Program-made: the position numbers and the translations under genes | Notes under the pieces: generated by a model | The model's input: the letters and a program-made list of their open reading frames with translations, nothing else | Databases searched by the model: none | Told to the model about the DNA's origin: nothing | From: Brassica napus | Taxonomy: Eukaryota > Streptophyta > Magnoliopsida > Brassicales > Brassicaceae | NCBI RefSeq assembly: GCF_020379485.1 | Contig: NC_063436.1 | Span: 29,076,423 to 29,140,422, forward strand | DNA: 64,000 nt | Reading direction: 5' to 3' | Part shown: positions 21,394 to 32,065 of the stretch, one piece after another | How the letters are laid out: each line of letters opens with the position of its first letter | Numbering within the stretch: the stretch's first letter is position 1

Positions 21394-21739
21394 CATCTGT
21401 TTGTTTCTTTGAAACTGTTAAATTCTTTGTACCTAATAAGTTGCTTTGTAATGTGTTTACGTGTGTATTGAAAAAAACATTGTGTGTTTTGATACATCGG
21501 TTTTTATCCTTTTGATTTATATATGCAAGATTTGAAGATGAGATTGATTTTACTTATTAGCTTACTGTATTCAGGCTACTAGCCCTGCTAAAATGTTAAT
21601 GCGTAAGTTTATTTGCTAGGTTAGGTTATATCCATATAAGTTATATTGATGCATTTGTTATCTCTAAAGATCATTGAAGCAAAGGAATACCTCTTGGCTT
21701 CACTCATCCTACTCTGTGTGACATTTGTATGGATACAAC

Positions 21740-22431
21740 TAGGGATGTCAATTGGGCACATTGTCCATGGGCGGCCCATGTTCAAATCGATATGGACTAA
21801 TATGGTCACGCCCATATCTGTCCGAAATATTTTCTGTCCAAATGAACTATGCCCAGATACGCCCAAAGTCCAACGGACAAAACTAAATGGACATGGGCCG
21901 TCCAAATACGTCCATAATTTTAAAAATATCTAGGGTTAATATTTGGGGAAAAAAAATCTGAAATCACAAATTCACAATTGGTCTCCATCTGTCTCTCGAG
22001 TCTCGACTTGCCTCTCCGCCTCGTCTCTCCATCTCTCGAGCAGTGTCTCTCCGCCTCGTCTCTTCATCTCTCGAGCTGTGTCTCTCCATCTCGACTCTCC
22101 TCTCCATCTCAACTCTCCTCAGACTTTAATTATCTTTTGTGAAACATGAAATTTAAGTTTAAGTATCTTTTGTAAAACATGAAATTTAAGTAAGTTTAAG
22201 ATGTTATATATATATGACATTTCTAATCTGTATATTTTTTAAGTTTGAAAATTAGACATTTTACATTAAACGGACATCTAGATTCCATGGACAGTCCACC
22301 TGGTCATATCTTATTTGGACATGGTCCTATTTAGACATGGTGTTATTTGGGCTCGACCAAAAAAGCCAAGAAAAAAATAAACCCATCTGGACACGCCCAA
22401 ATCCACCCAGTCCGTCCAATTGACATCTCTA
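21740..22431. mobile_element. hAT-type non-autonomous element, 8-bp TSD GATACAAC
   Basis: Ends TAGGGATGTCAATTGG and CCAATTGACATCTCTA are 15/16 inverted repeats. Both flanks are GATACAAC (21732-21739, 22432-22439). The body contains 'gcccatgtc/gacatgggc' repeats near both ends and a CT-rich block of imperfect tandem 'tctctccgcctcgtctct' copies (about 21980-22120). No transposase frame exists. It inserted in the 3' flank of the RCI2 gene. Confidence 0.87.
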
Positions 22432-22439
22432 GATACAAC

Positions 22440-22947
22440 CATATTGTAGGTTATGTTATAGACATAATTAGATTCCTTTGAGAATTGAGAGACAAGTAAA
22501 ACCCCTTCATATCCTTATGAAACATACAAACTTTGTCAATTGTCAATTGTCAATTACTCATTACTATCTTGGCAATTACATGTAGTTGTGTACTGCTAAG
22601 GTCTGATTTTGATTTTCTAAATCTTAGGGGATTTTCAGCCTTTATATACAAGTAATATTATGCAACGCAACATATTATTATTCGTTGGGTGGATTACTGG
22701 GATTGGATCTTTCATATTCTTTTGTAGCCTCGAGTGAGAATAACATCTAACGTTAACAAGAACCACATTAATAGACAATCAGGGAAAACAACTTTCAAGT
22801 GTTAGAGAGTTTACAAACTTTTGCCCCAAGAATAAAACAAACAATCACAAATACAAACTCAATCAAACATGTAAATTCAAACCATTTGACGAGAAAAACA
22901 AAAGCAATTAGAACCAGAAGCCGCAACCTAATATCTTGGTAAATGGA
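22440..22947. other. Intergenic, 3' flank of the minus-strand gene at 22948
   Basis: No gene is seen. A short tandem 'gtcaattgtcaattgtcaatt' lies near 22532. The last 150 bases are probably the 3' UTR of the small secreted protein. Confidence 0.5.
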
Positions 22948-23262
22948 TTAGAATGCGGCGAGCAGTAGAACAAAGGAAGTCACAACAGTAGATAGATAAG
23001 TAAGTGGGCTAGAGAGAAGATTTCTAGTAGCGGATGACTTCTTCTTCTTCTTGGACTTCTTGCTTTTCTTCACGAAAGCTCGAAGATGGTCATGGTGATG
23101 ATGACCGTGAGACGAACCTTCCGGGTACTCTTCATGTTCAACTAGGTTACGATCCAACGGTCTGATCCTGGATCCCTGATGTTCGCTTGAGATTATGTGG
23201 GATTGAGAAAGTAGCAAGATGGAGACGAGCAAGCACAAATAAAGAAGAGAAGATGTTCTCAT
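22948..23262 (-). CDS. Small secreted His/Lys-rich protein (AT4G30670-like)
   Basis: Single exon, 104 aa. Residues 1-25 form a signal peptide (LLYLCLLVSILLLSQS). The middle carries a His cluster (HGHHHHDH, about 53-60) and a Lys run (KKSKKSKKKKKS, about 65-76). The C-terminus is a hydrophobic helix (YLSTVVTSFVLLLAAF), which resembles a GPI-anchor signal or a tail anchor. The position between RCI2 and eIFiso4G genes matches what I remember as the A. thaliana 'putative membrane lipoprotein' AT4G30670. Its function is unknown; His cluster metal binding is only a guess. Confidence 0.8.
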   Translation of the reverse strand: MRTSSLLYLCLLVSILLLSQSHIISSEHQGSRIRPLDRNLVEHEEYPEGSSHGHHHHDHLRAFVKKSKKSKKKKKSSATRNLLSSPLTYLSTVVTSFVLLLAAF

Positions 23263-23492
23263 CTTGTTTTTTCTGTCTTCTTTGATTAGGTTTTAATTGA
23301 GAAAATATTTATCTTGTTTTGAACTTATGAGTGTATATATTTATAGACTTGTGAGAAAAGTAGTAGTGTGTCACTTCTATTTCGTGCACACAACAAAAAC
23401 TTTTGGAGATCTCATCACAATAAGGCATTGATGAGGTCAAGACAGCTCATGCGTGTGTGTGTGTTTTTGTTGTTGAAAATATCTCTTACAGT

Positions 23493-23904
23493 TAGGGGTG
23501 TCCGATAAAACCGAACCGAACCAAACAAGAGAAAACGGTTTGAATTTAGTAGTACCAAATAAACCGAATAGATGTTATTTTTAAGAAACCGCAGTCTACG
23601 GATATAGTTCCGTATATAAACCAATCTAACCGAATAAACCAAATCGATTAATTAAAATATATTATATTTAAAAGTTAGAGTAAAGAATATATATTTATAT
23701 CTTAATAAATCTGATATCAAAGATGAATATAGTTATATGTTTTTTTGTATAAAATTGAATAAACCGAAAACTGATTATATATAAATTATACCAAACCAAA
23801 CAAAATTAAATACCGATGCAATATGATAGTTGCTTTTTATAAACTTCCTAAAATTCGAAAAAGCTGAATCCAAACCGGACCAAAATCCGGATTGAAAAGG
23901 CCTA
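23493..23904. mobile_element. Probable hAT-type element rich in AACCGAACC repeats
   Basis: The left end TAGGGGTGTCC follows CTTACAGT, and the right end GGCCTA is followed by GTTACAGC (6 of 8 identical). The body has 'aaccgaaccgaacc' and 'ccaaaccaaac' repeats like other Brassicaceae hAT MITEs. The terminal inverted match is short (TAGG), so confidence is moderate. Confidence 0.45.
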
Positions 23905-23912
23905 GTTACAGC

Positions 23913-24514
23913 CCAAGGACGTTTTGTCACGTTCCATATCTTATTGGTTACTTTGGTCAATGAATCACACGCTCACATTTTCTATTGTTTTACATCGTAT
24001 GTAAAAAATACTATAAAATGTTAAAGAAACAAAATATTTTAGAGGCATATCCTTCGGACGACATGTATTTCGATTAGATAAGGTGATTTTTCAGAAGAAG
24101 AGAACAATTCTCTAATCATATATTGAGCTATACTTTGTCTTTCTCATTAAAATACAACAAAATTTTCACTATAACAAAAAAAAACTATATTGTTTCATGC
24201 TTGCTTATTAATTATTGTTTTCTCATTCCGAATTGTCAACATTACCATTCGTCATATACTGATCTTGCGCAGCTTTCTTATTAGTAAAAATTTCGTGTCA
24301 AAAATGATATTTCTAACAACTGAATGAAAAGTGTGACCTCACTGACTCACAAATGGTCCACATAACCGAGGGGATACATAACCAGATTTATTCAAACATA
24401 GATAGTAAAAGCTTTGAAGGTTGAACAAGAAACGAAAATGCTTATCAAAACAGAGGAAATGTTGGATGTAATTAAGTAACCTGTAACAGAGATGAAACCA
24501 CACAAAAAGCTTGC
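23913..24514. other. Intergenic, no gene seen
   Basis: AT-rich sequence downstream of eIFiso4G; its 3' UTR probably occupies 24350-24514. Nothing else is recognised. Confidence 0.5.
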
Positions 24515-27500
24515 TTACACCAAACTACGGCAAGCCTCGATTTTGGCTGCTTGCGCGGCCAACAGAGATTCGCTTACACTCTTGATAACAGCATCCAAGA
24601 CTGCTTTCTTGAACCGATCATCCTCCATTTTCTTTAGAATCTCTTCCACCGTCTCGAAATCCGATGCATTGGCCATAACCAAACTCCCAAGGATCTCCCC
24701 GAAGTTGTTTGGTGCCTTTGGCAGATCGATCCCAATGTCATCGAGCATAGACCCGTAAAGCAGACAACCACTCCCTATGTCTTTAGTAGTTAGAACCGTC
24801 TTGGAGACCAAATATTCCAACAGTCTCGCCACTGGTTCAACGCACGGCGGATTTTTCTCCAGGCCCAAGGAGATAGCCTCCTTGACGAGCTCCGGATGGT
24901 AAGCTGGGGATTTCAGCTCCTCTACGCATTGCAATGCCTCATCCATTATACGTACATTGAAGTATTCTTCCAAAAGCGACTTGGTTTTTCTGCTGAGCAC
25001 TTCTGAGTCCAAGGTAGTGGTCATAGGAGAAGCTGCCTCCTGTGGCTGTGGCTGTGCCTGTGACTGGGGCTTCTCCATAGCTGGTTTGCTCGGGGAAGGA
25101 AGGGGTTTCGGCTGTTCGGCACCACTACCTTGCAAAAGGGCACTTGGTCTTCCAGCCAAGAGACCTCCACTGCCCTGAGGTAGGAGCCTTGAATTAACGG
25201 ACGGTGACTTGCCGATAACGGGAGACTGAACACGCCCTGCGGGCTGCTGATTCTGCCTATTCCCTCTGGGCATGGAGCGGGACCGTGCCATCTCCCAGCC
25301 GTCATCATCTGTTACAGGCATCCCTGGCATCTGCCTAGCCCCTGGCATTCCCGGCATCTTCCTAGCCCCTGGCATCCCAGGCATCATTCCTCCAGTACCA
25401 GAACGTCCATAAAAGTTTCCAGAGTCAGCTGCACCAGCATCTGCACCACTGCGGTTGTTATTATTTCTCATATTTGCCATTGCACCAGGGCGCAACCCGA
25501 GATTCCTCTCTGCCTCGGAATGAATCTCAGTAATTTTCTTGGCTTTCATCTGTCATTTTGAACAAGCAAGAAGAAAACATAAGCACAGATAGAAAACTCC
25601 GTAAGTAATTACAGATGAGAAGGGAATATATAGATTCCTACCTCCTCCCGCCTTGGTACCCAGTTGTCAGCTCGCAGATCAATAACATTACGGACCATAA
25701 ACCTCAGGCGTGGCGCAAGCATCGGGTGCATTGCCAGCTCCTTCAAGCGAAGGAAGTATGTGTCGTTTGTACCTCGTGATCTTGGGCTCTCATCGAGCTG
25801 TTTTCCAATGGTGATGAAAAATTGACAGAGAGCCTCTACATCTTCCTCTGCTGGACAAGCTTTGACATCACTTCCTAAAAGCTCCTGTGACCCAGACACA
25901 AAGTTACCATCAGCTTTACATAAAATAAACTTTTAACAGTGCAAAAAAACAGAGCGTGAGTCATCATACTTGGACGATGTGATGGACGATCTTCTCGGGC
26001 ACCATCTTCTGCTTCAGAAGTTCACCAATTAAACGGATATTTCCTAATGTTCGAAGCTTCAACATTCTTTCCTTGTCCCTGCGATCCATTTCTTGCTCTG
26101 GATCAGTCATCAGTCTGATTTCTTGCTTCAATTTGTCAGCTCCCTCAAATTGTTCTTGGCAATTGTTCAATAACACTCTTTTGAATGTTATTTCTTTTCC
26201 ACCGGCTTCCTCCGATGGGAAGGAAGGCAGTTTTCCATTGATATCAAAACACAAAAGAGCATACATCTGACAAAACGTGGGCTCTAGTACAGCCTTCTCA
26301 AAAATCAGCTGTATCACTCCCTGAATGAAAAAAAAAGAAGAAGAACAACAAATCATGCCATGAAGAGAGAACTACCAAATATCTACAAGCCAAATGCACA
26401 CGGAACTGGGAATATACCTTTAGGATATCGGCAGAAGTTATCCCAGAGTCAATTAATTGACCTTTAAGGAGATCATACTTCTCAGGAGTCATCTTGTTCA
26501 GAATACTGCAGAGAACCAGAATTATACGTTTCAATCAACTAAATAAAGAAAATAACCACAAAAACAGAGACAAACACTCATTAAAGTCAAGGAAGAATAC
26601 AATACCCTTTCACGGTCTTGAGGACTTGGTCCTTCTCAGAAAGAGTTCCTCTTTTAGCTGACCAAGGAACCTCAGCTTTCACCAGAACAGGAGGAGGACC
26701 AGACTGTTTCAGCAAAGTTATCATGTCAGTAACAAGCAATAACCACAAAAAAAAAAAAAAACTGCCAGAGTAGTCAACACTCACCCCAGCACGGGCATCT
26801 CTAGGTTCACGTTGGTCTTCCCTTGACCTTTCTCTACTTGGGGAAGGAGCTGGTGCACGAGTATGCCAGTCACGGTTATCAGTCTCGGAGAAACGATTCT
26901 GAGCTTGAGCTGCAGGCTGAAAAGACCCAAAAAGAACAACATAAATTAAAGAATCTCACTACCTAGATTTTTCAACAAAGCTAGAAAGGATAATGAGAAA
27001 CACTCACCTTGGTTTCTGAACGGCCCCAGCTCTGCTCTTCGCCGAAAATATCAGCTGAAATCTCCCGACTGAGCTTCAAAATTTCCTCAGAGACTTGGAT
27101 TGCCTAAGCACAAGAAACATTGCGAATAACTCAAACTTCAAACGTAGGCCAACATCAAGAACATTCATCTCAGGTAGTTATTAATACCTCTTTAAGCTGA
27201 AGCAGCTGTTCTCTGGTGAAACGCAAAATCTCATGACCCTCTCCTCTCTAACAAAACATAAAAAAAATTCAAACTTTAGGTCGGATTCAATGTGCATGAG
27301 CTCAAAATCAACAATCCATAATTCAATTTCAAAATCCAAATTAACCAATCCAGACCCTAGAATCTACAGCTGATCTAGGAATGTCGTGAAATCGAAAGTA
27401 ATAATACCCTGACGGCAAAAGAAGGAGCGTCTGCGCCATTGGTGAAATCAGAAGAAGAGGAGGAAGGGCGATGGGCAAAGAGTCTGCTTCCTCCACGACC

Positions 27501-27551
27501 ACCACCTCCAGGCCTCAAGCTCAACACGGGGCGGTCTCCTTGTTGCTCCAT
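24515..27551 (-). CDS. Translation initiation factor eIFiso4G (MIF4G + MA3), eIFiso4G2-like
   Basis: Nine coding exons (27551-27408, 27247-27188, 27103-27008, 26916-26785, 26703-26606, 26505-26418, 26320-25970, 25884-25642, 25549-24515) give 748 aa, the usual length of plant eIFiso4G. The N-terminus is Gly/Arg-rich ([12 protein letters not shown]). MIF4G covers about residues 155-400 ([52 protein letters not shown]), the binding surface for eIF4A. A linker with PGMPGAR repeats follows. MA3 starts near residue 595 ([20 protein letters not shown]) and runs to the end. It scaffolds eIFiso4E and eIF4A at the mRNA cap. A 5' UTR intron (27673-27591) is visible. From memory, the A. thaliana gene at this place (AT4G30680) is MA3-only, whereas this copy is complete. 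Confidence 0.92.
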
Positions 27552-28305
27552 TGTTTTCGATCTAATCGCGGGTAAAGGAATGGTGTGAGTCTGCACGACA
27601 AAGACGAGCGAAATTAGGGTTTCCGATCAACACTATGATGATGATTGATTCGAAGAGGGGAAAGCTTGCTTACCGGAGAGATTGTTGTTGTGAGAAAAAA
27701 AAGAAAAAGAAAGAGGAACGTTGTGCGGCGCTGAGCCTTTTTAATATCTCTTCTGTCCACAATACGTTTTAGGGTTTGGGCCTCAAGCTAACCATCTGAT
27801 TTGTAACAAACAATAAGAGTTGCAATTGTGTAAAATTACAGAGGACTATTTATAAAAAATTAAAAATTATATGTAAATGACTACTAATCACAAAAAAATA
27901 CAATTTAACGTTAGATAGTATTTACAATAATTAATAGCAATGTTTTATTTGCAACATTCAAATTAAAAAAATACAGATTAAAAAAATATTATTAATAGAA
28001 AATATATTAAAAGTTCTTATAAACAATAAATACTTTAATGGCAGATTAAGAAACATTACCAATTTAAAATAGTTTCAGTTCTATAATTATTTATAGCTTA
28101 AAATAATATAAATGAGTATTTATTGGTTAAATGGTTTGAATCAAATCTTATGATAGTCAAAAAGTTTGATACTACTACTATAATTTTAGGAAAAATAACC
28201 TGATTCTGGAAAAAAAACTGCAGTATTGGTAAAGATAATCTAATACGGTTCTAAAAAATACAACTAAGACGATAATAATTAATTTTTAAAAACAATTAAG
28301 TTATA

Positions 28306-28566
28306 CTCTTTCTGTTTTTTAATATAAGTCGTTTCAGAGAAAATTTTATGTTCTAAATTATATGACGTTTTTGATTTTCTATATAAAATTTATTAACATT
28401 TAATGTTATATGACCAATGATAATATACCTTCTATTTTATTATTGGTTGATTTGTGGTTAGGTAAATAATTAATGATGTTTTTGTTTAGAAAATATAAAA
28501 AAGTTAATGATTTTTTTAATTTATATACACAATTCTAAAACGACTTATATTAAAAAATAGAGGAAG
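28306..28566. mobile_element. Stowaway-like MITE in duplication unit 1
   Basis: The inverted termini 'ctctttctgttttttaatataagtc' and 'gacttatattaaaaaatagaggaag' are flanked by TA. It is the older, more diverged partner of the copy at 29615. Confidence 0.6.
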
Positions 28567-28820
28567 TATTTTTTTTTATTTCAAAATAATACATATTTTG
28601 GAAATTGTAATATTTATTAATAAAACATATTAAAACTTAGTTATTAATATATAATTTTTGTAATTTTATATTTTTATATTTATAGACCAATAAAACTTTA
28701 AAAAATGTAGTTAATATTTTTGAAATTCACAATTTTTATTAGTAGTTGACCAAAAATAGATTGGAAATATAAAAAATACATATTTTAAAAATATCGATTT
28801 ATAAGAAAGTAAAAATTAAC

Positions 28821-28850
28821 ATCCGCACGGGTGTGCGGATCAATCTCTAG
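28821..28850 (+). mobile_element. Helitron 3' terminus
   Basis: The hairpin ATCCGCAC-GGGT-GTGCGGAT, 6 nt, then CTAG followed by T. It is present in duplication unit 1 only, so it was either inserted after the duplication or lost from unit 2. Confidence 0.65.
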
Positions 28851-29028
28851 TGCTTAATTATGTTACTAGACACACTTCGTTAATGCTTTTTTCTTAGAAA
28901 AAAAAAATCAAAATCGCTGACAAAAAAATCAAATACAATATCGTGTTATTTATCTGGATAAGGGAAATTTATTTTATTTCCTATTTTCTGTTTTCTGCGA
29001 TTCGTAGAGTGTGGCTCTGCCTGGCGCC

Positions 29029-29097
29029 ATGGCTGGGATCACCGGCAGCACCATCTCTCTGTCCACGAATCGTTTTAGGGTTTGGGCCTCAAGCTAA
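29029..29097 (+). pseudogene. Orphan copy of the IF3 start codon region (22-codon ORF)
   Basis: The duplicated IF3 5' end starts MAGITGSTIS, then at the junction runs into a copy of the eIFiso4G upstream sequence and stops (…RVWASS). It has a full copy of the IF3 upstream region, so it may still be transcribed. No function is implied. Confidence 0.6.
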
Positions 29098-30312
29098 CCA
29101 TCCGATTTATAACAAACAATAAGAGTTGCAATTGTGTAAAATTATAGAGGACTATTTTTAAAAAATTAAAAATTATATGTAAATGACTACTAATCACAAA
29201 AAAATACAATTTAACATTAGATAGTATTTACAATAATTAATAGCAATGTTTTATTTCAACATTCAAATTAAAAAAAAAAGATTTAAAAAAATATTATTAA
29301 TAGAAAATATATTAAAAGTTTTTATAAACAATAAATACTTTAATAGAAGATTAAGAAAATTTACCAATTCAAAATAGTTTCAGTTCTATAATTATTTATA
29401 GCTTAAAATAATATAAATGAGTATTTATTGGTTAAGATAATGGTTTGAATCAAATCTTATAATAATAAAAAGGTTGATACTACTACTATAATTTTAGGAA
29501 AAATAACCTGATTCTGGAAAAATAACTGCAGTATTGGTAAACATAATTTAATACGGTTCTAAAAAATATAACTAAGACGATAATAATTAATTTCTAAAAA
29601 CAATTAAAGTTATACTTTCTCTGTTTTTTAATATAAATCGTTTTAAATTATATGTTATTTTCGGTTTTCTATGTAAAATTTTTTAACAATTAATGTTATA
29701 AGATCAATGATAATATACCTTCTATTTTATTATTGGTTGATTTGTGGTTAGAAAAATAATTAATGATGTTTTTGTTTATAAAATATAAAAAATTAATGAT
29801 TTTCTTAATTTATGTGCACAATTCTAAAACGACTTATATTAAAAAACGGAGGGAGTACTTCATTTGTTTCAAAATAATACATATTTTGGAAATTTTTATA
29901 CTTATTACTAAAACATATTAAAACTTAGTTATTAATATATAATTTTTTGTAATTTTATATTTTATATTTGAAAACCAATAAAACTTTAAAAAATGTAGTT
30001 AATATTTTTGAAATTCACAATTTTTTATTAGTAGTTGACCAAAAATAGATTGGAAATATAAAAAATACATATTTTAAAAATAAACGATACCATTACCGGA
30101 GTTATGCTTAATTATGTTCCTAGACACACTTTGTTAATGCTTTTTTCTTAGAAAAAAAAAATCAAAATCTTCTGACAAAAAAATCAAATACAATATCGTG
30201 TTATTTATCTGGATAAGGGAAATTTATTTTATTTCCTATTTTCTGTTTTCTGCGATTCGTGGAGTGTGGCTCTGCTTCTAAAGCGCCATGACTGGGATCA
30301 CCAGCACCATCT
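29054..30312. repeat. Tandem intergenic duplication, unit 2 (contains the active IF3 promoter)
   Basis: Second copy of the 1.3-kb block. It starts 'tctgtccacgaatcgttttagggtt' and runs into the functional IF3 ATG at 30288. Divergence from unit 1 is visible as scattered substitutions and short indels. Confidence 0.85.
29615..29855. mobile_element. Stowaway-like MITE in duplication unit 2
   Basis: Termini CTTTCTCTGTTTTTTAATATA and TATATTAAAAAACGGAGGGAG are inverted and flanked by TA. It matches the element at 28306-28566. Confidence 0.65.
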
Positions 30313-31813
30313 CGTTCAACGCCATCGTCGCCGGAACAACCAAAACGGTGTCGCATCACCCATTCTCTGTTAACTCCAAGCTCTTCGGTTGTCGACTCTA
30401 TCTGCCCGAACTATCAGTTATTACTCTCCCGCCTTATCATCGCCGTTTCCTCGCCATCACCTGCCGTTACGGAGGCGGCGGTGGCGGAGGCTCTAGATTC
30501 CCCGGAGATAGGCGTGGTAGGCAGAAAGAATCCGAGGATGACGATGCGCTTGACATCTCAGCTATTAGGTAATGATGGATAGATACTTGGATTTGAGTGA
30601 ATGTCTCTTGTCTTAAGCTTTGTGTTGACTTTGATGTAGGTCAGCTACTGTCAGGCTTATTGATGGGCAGCAGAACATGGTAAAATGAAAGTGCTTTGTG
30701 TTTAGTTTTGAATTGATTTTCAGCAAAACAGAACTTACATTGAGTTTATTTTGTTCTGTAGATTGGTATAGTTTCCAAGGAGGAAGCTGTTCGAAGAGCT
30801 GAAGAAGCTGAGCTTGATCTGGTTTGTGTTTCTTTGTAACTTCAACCATTCTTGAAAAGCATTTTCCTTTGTGATGTTGTTTCAGTGAGTATTTTCAGGT
30901 GATTCTTTCGCCGGATGCAGATCCTCCGGTTGTCAGAATGATGGATTATAGGTGAGAATCAACTACACTTGGATGCTTATGTGGATTGTGTTTGGTAATG
31001 ATTATTTTCCTTTTGTTTCACTCTATCAGTAAATATAGATACGAACAGCAAAAGCGAAAAAAGGAACAGCAAAAGAAAAGTACTGATCATTCGTCTCTCT
31101 GCTTAAGTAACATTCTGTGGTGTTTATTTAATGGGTTGTAACTGAAGCTTCTTCTTGTGTCAGCTACTCGGATGGACTTGAAGGAGCTTAAAATGGGGTA
31201 AAACGTGCCTTCTCTGTCTCTCTTTTGTCTGTGCCGTTGCAATGTTTTGTTTAGAACTTCTTCTTGTTCTCAAAAGGATTTTCCTTTTTTGTTTCCCTGG
31301 TAGTTATAACATTGACCAGCATGACTATTCTGTACGCATGAGAGCAGCCAGGAAGTTTTTGCAAGATGGTGACAAGGTTGTACCCATTTACTTTCTCTGT
31401 TGGGACTGGACTATTCATTCTGATTATATCTTGTTGCTGTGTGACTCGCCAATACACTCAGGTTAAAGTGATTGTGAACATGAAAGGCAGAGAAAACGAG
31501 TTCAGAAATATTGCTATTGAGCTCCTCAGACGTTTTCAGACTGAAATAGGAGAGGTGCGTATTGGTCTCTACACTCTTTGGTCTTTTCTAATACAAGTTT
31601 AGTATTGGATTGGCATGTGCATTGCTCCTTATTGAAACTCATCAACATCTGTAGCTTGCAACTGAGGAAAGTAAAAACTTCCGGGACAGAAATTTGTTTA
31701 TTGTCTTGGTGCCAAACAAGGAAGTTGTTCGGAAAGCACAAGAACCATCCCCAAAGAAGAAGAAAAAGCCAGCTGATGATGAAGTTTCCGCTGCAGGTAT
31801 AACTGCAACTTAA
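30288..31813 (+). CDS. SVR9L1: Organellar translation initiation factor IF3 (SVR9-like)
   Basis: Nine exons (30288-30568, 30640-30679, 30762-30821, 30899-30951, 31030-31079, 31164-31197, 31304-31376, 31462-31554, 31655-31813) give 280 aa. Residues 1-60 are Ser/Thr/Arg-rich with no acidic run, as in a chloroplast transit peptide. A Gly-rich and acidic segment leads into the IF3 N-domain (VRLIDGQQNMIGIVSKEEAV). The linker helix is Lys/Gln-rich (YEQQKRKKEQQKK). The C-domain follows (LKELKMGYNIDQHDY, RAARKFLQDGDKVKV, NMKGRE). IF3 keeps ribosomal subunits apart and checks start-codon pairing. The tail KKKKKPADDE is a plant extension. From memory SVR9 is AT2G24060 and this locus matches its paralogue AT4G30690. 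Confidence 0.9.
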
Positions 31814-32065
31814 GATATATGATGTACAATTGTGTGAAGGTATAATGTCAGGTCATGACAGGAGAGTTTGATAAATGTCTGTATAGTTCCTTTTCTACTA
31901 TGCTTCTTGCATATTCCCATGTATCTGTAACCATAGAAAGTATTTGAATGAAGATTTTTCGTATAGATTGTAATAAAGAAATCAATACTTAAAAAGAATT
32001 ATCAGTTGTGATGTAATGTTACAGTATGAGTACAGTTTGACTTGTGTTGAGGCCAAAACAAGTGA

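Larger units (their letters stand above)
27746..29053. repeat. Tandem intergenic duplication, unit 1
   Basis: It begins 'tctgtccacaatacgttttagggtt' beside the eIFiso4G leader and ends in a copy of the IF3 start region ('gccatggctgggatcacc'). It aligns almost end to end with 29054-30312, including the same AT-rich body and MITE. It differs by small indels and by a Helitron 3' end near 28821-28850 that unit 2 lacks. Confidence 0.85.

Noticed and set aside
21943..22149. Ser/Leu-rich frame
   Set aside because: Translation of the CT-rich tandem array within the hAT element.
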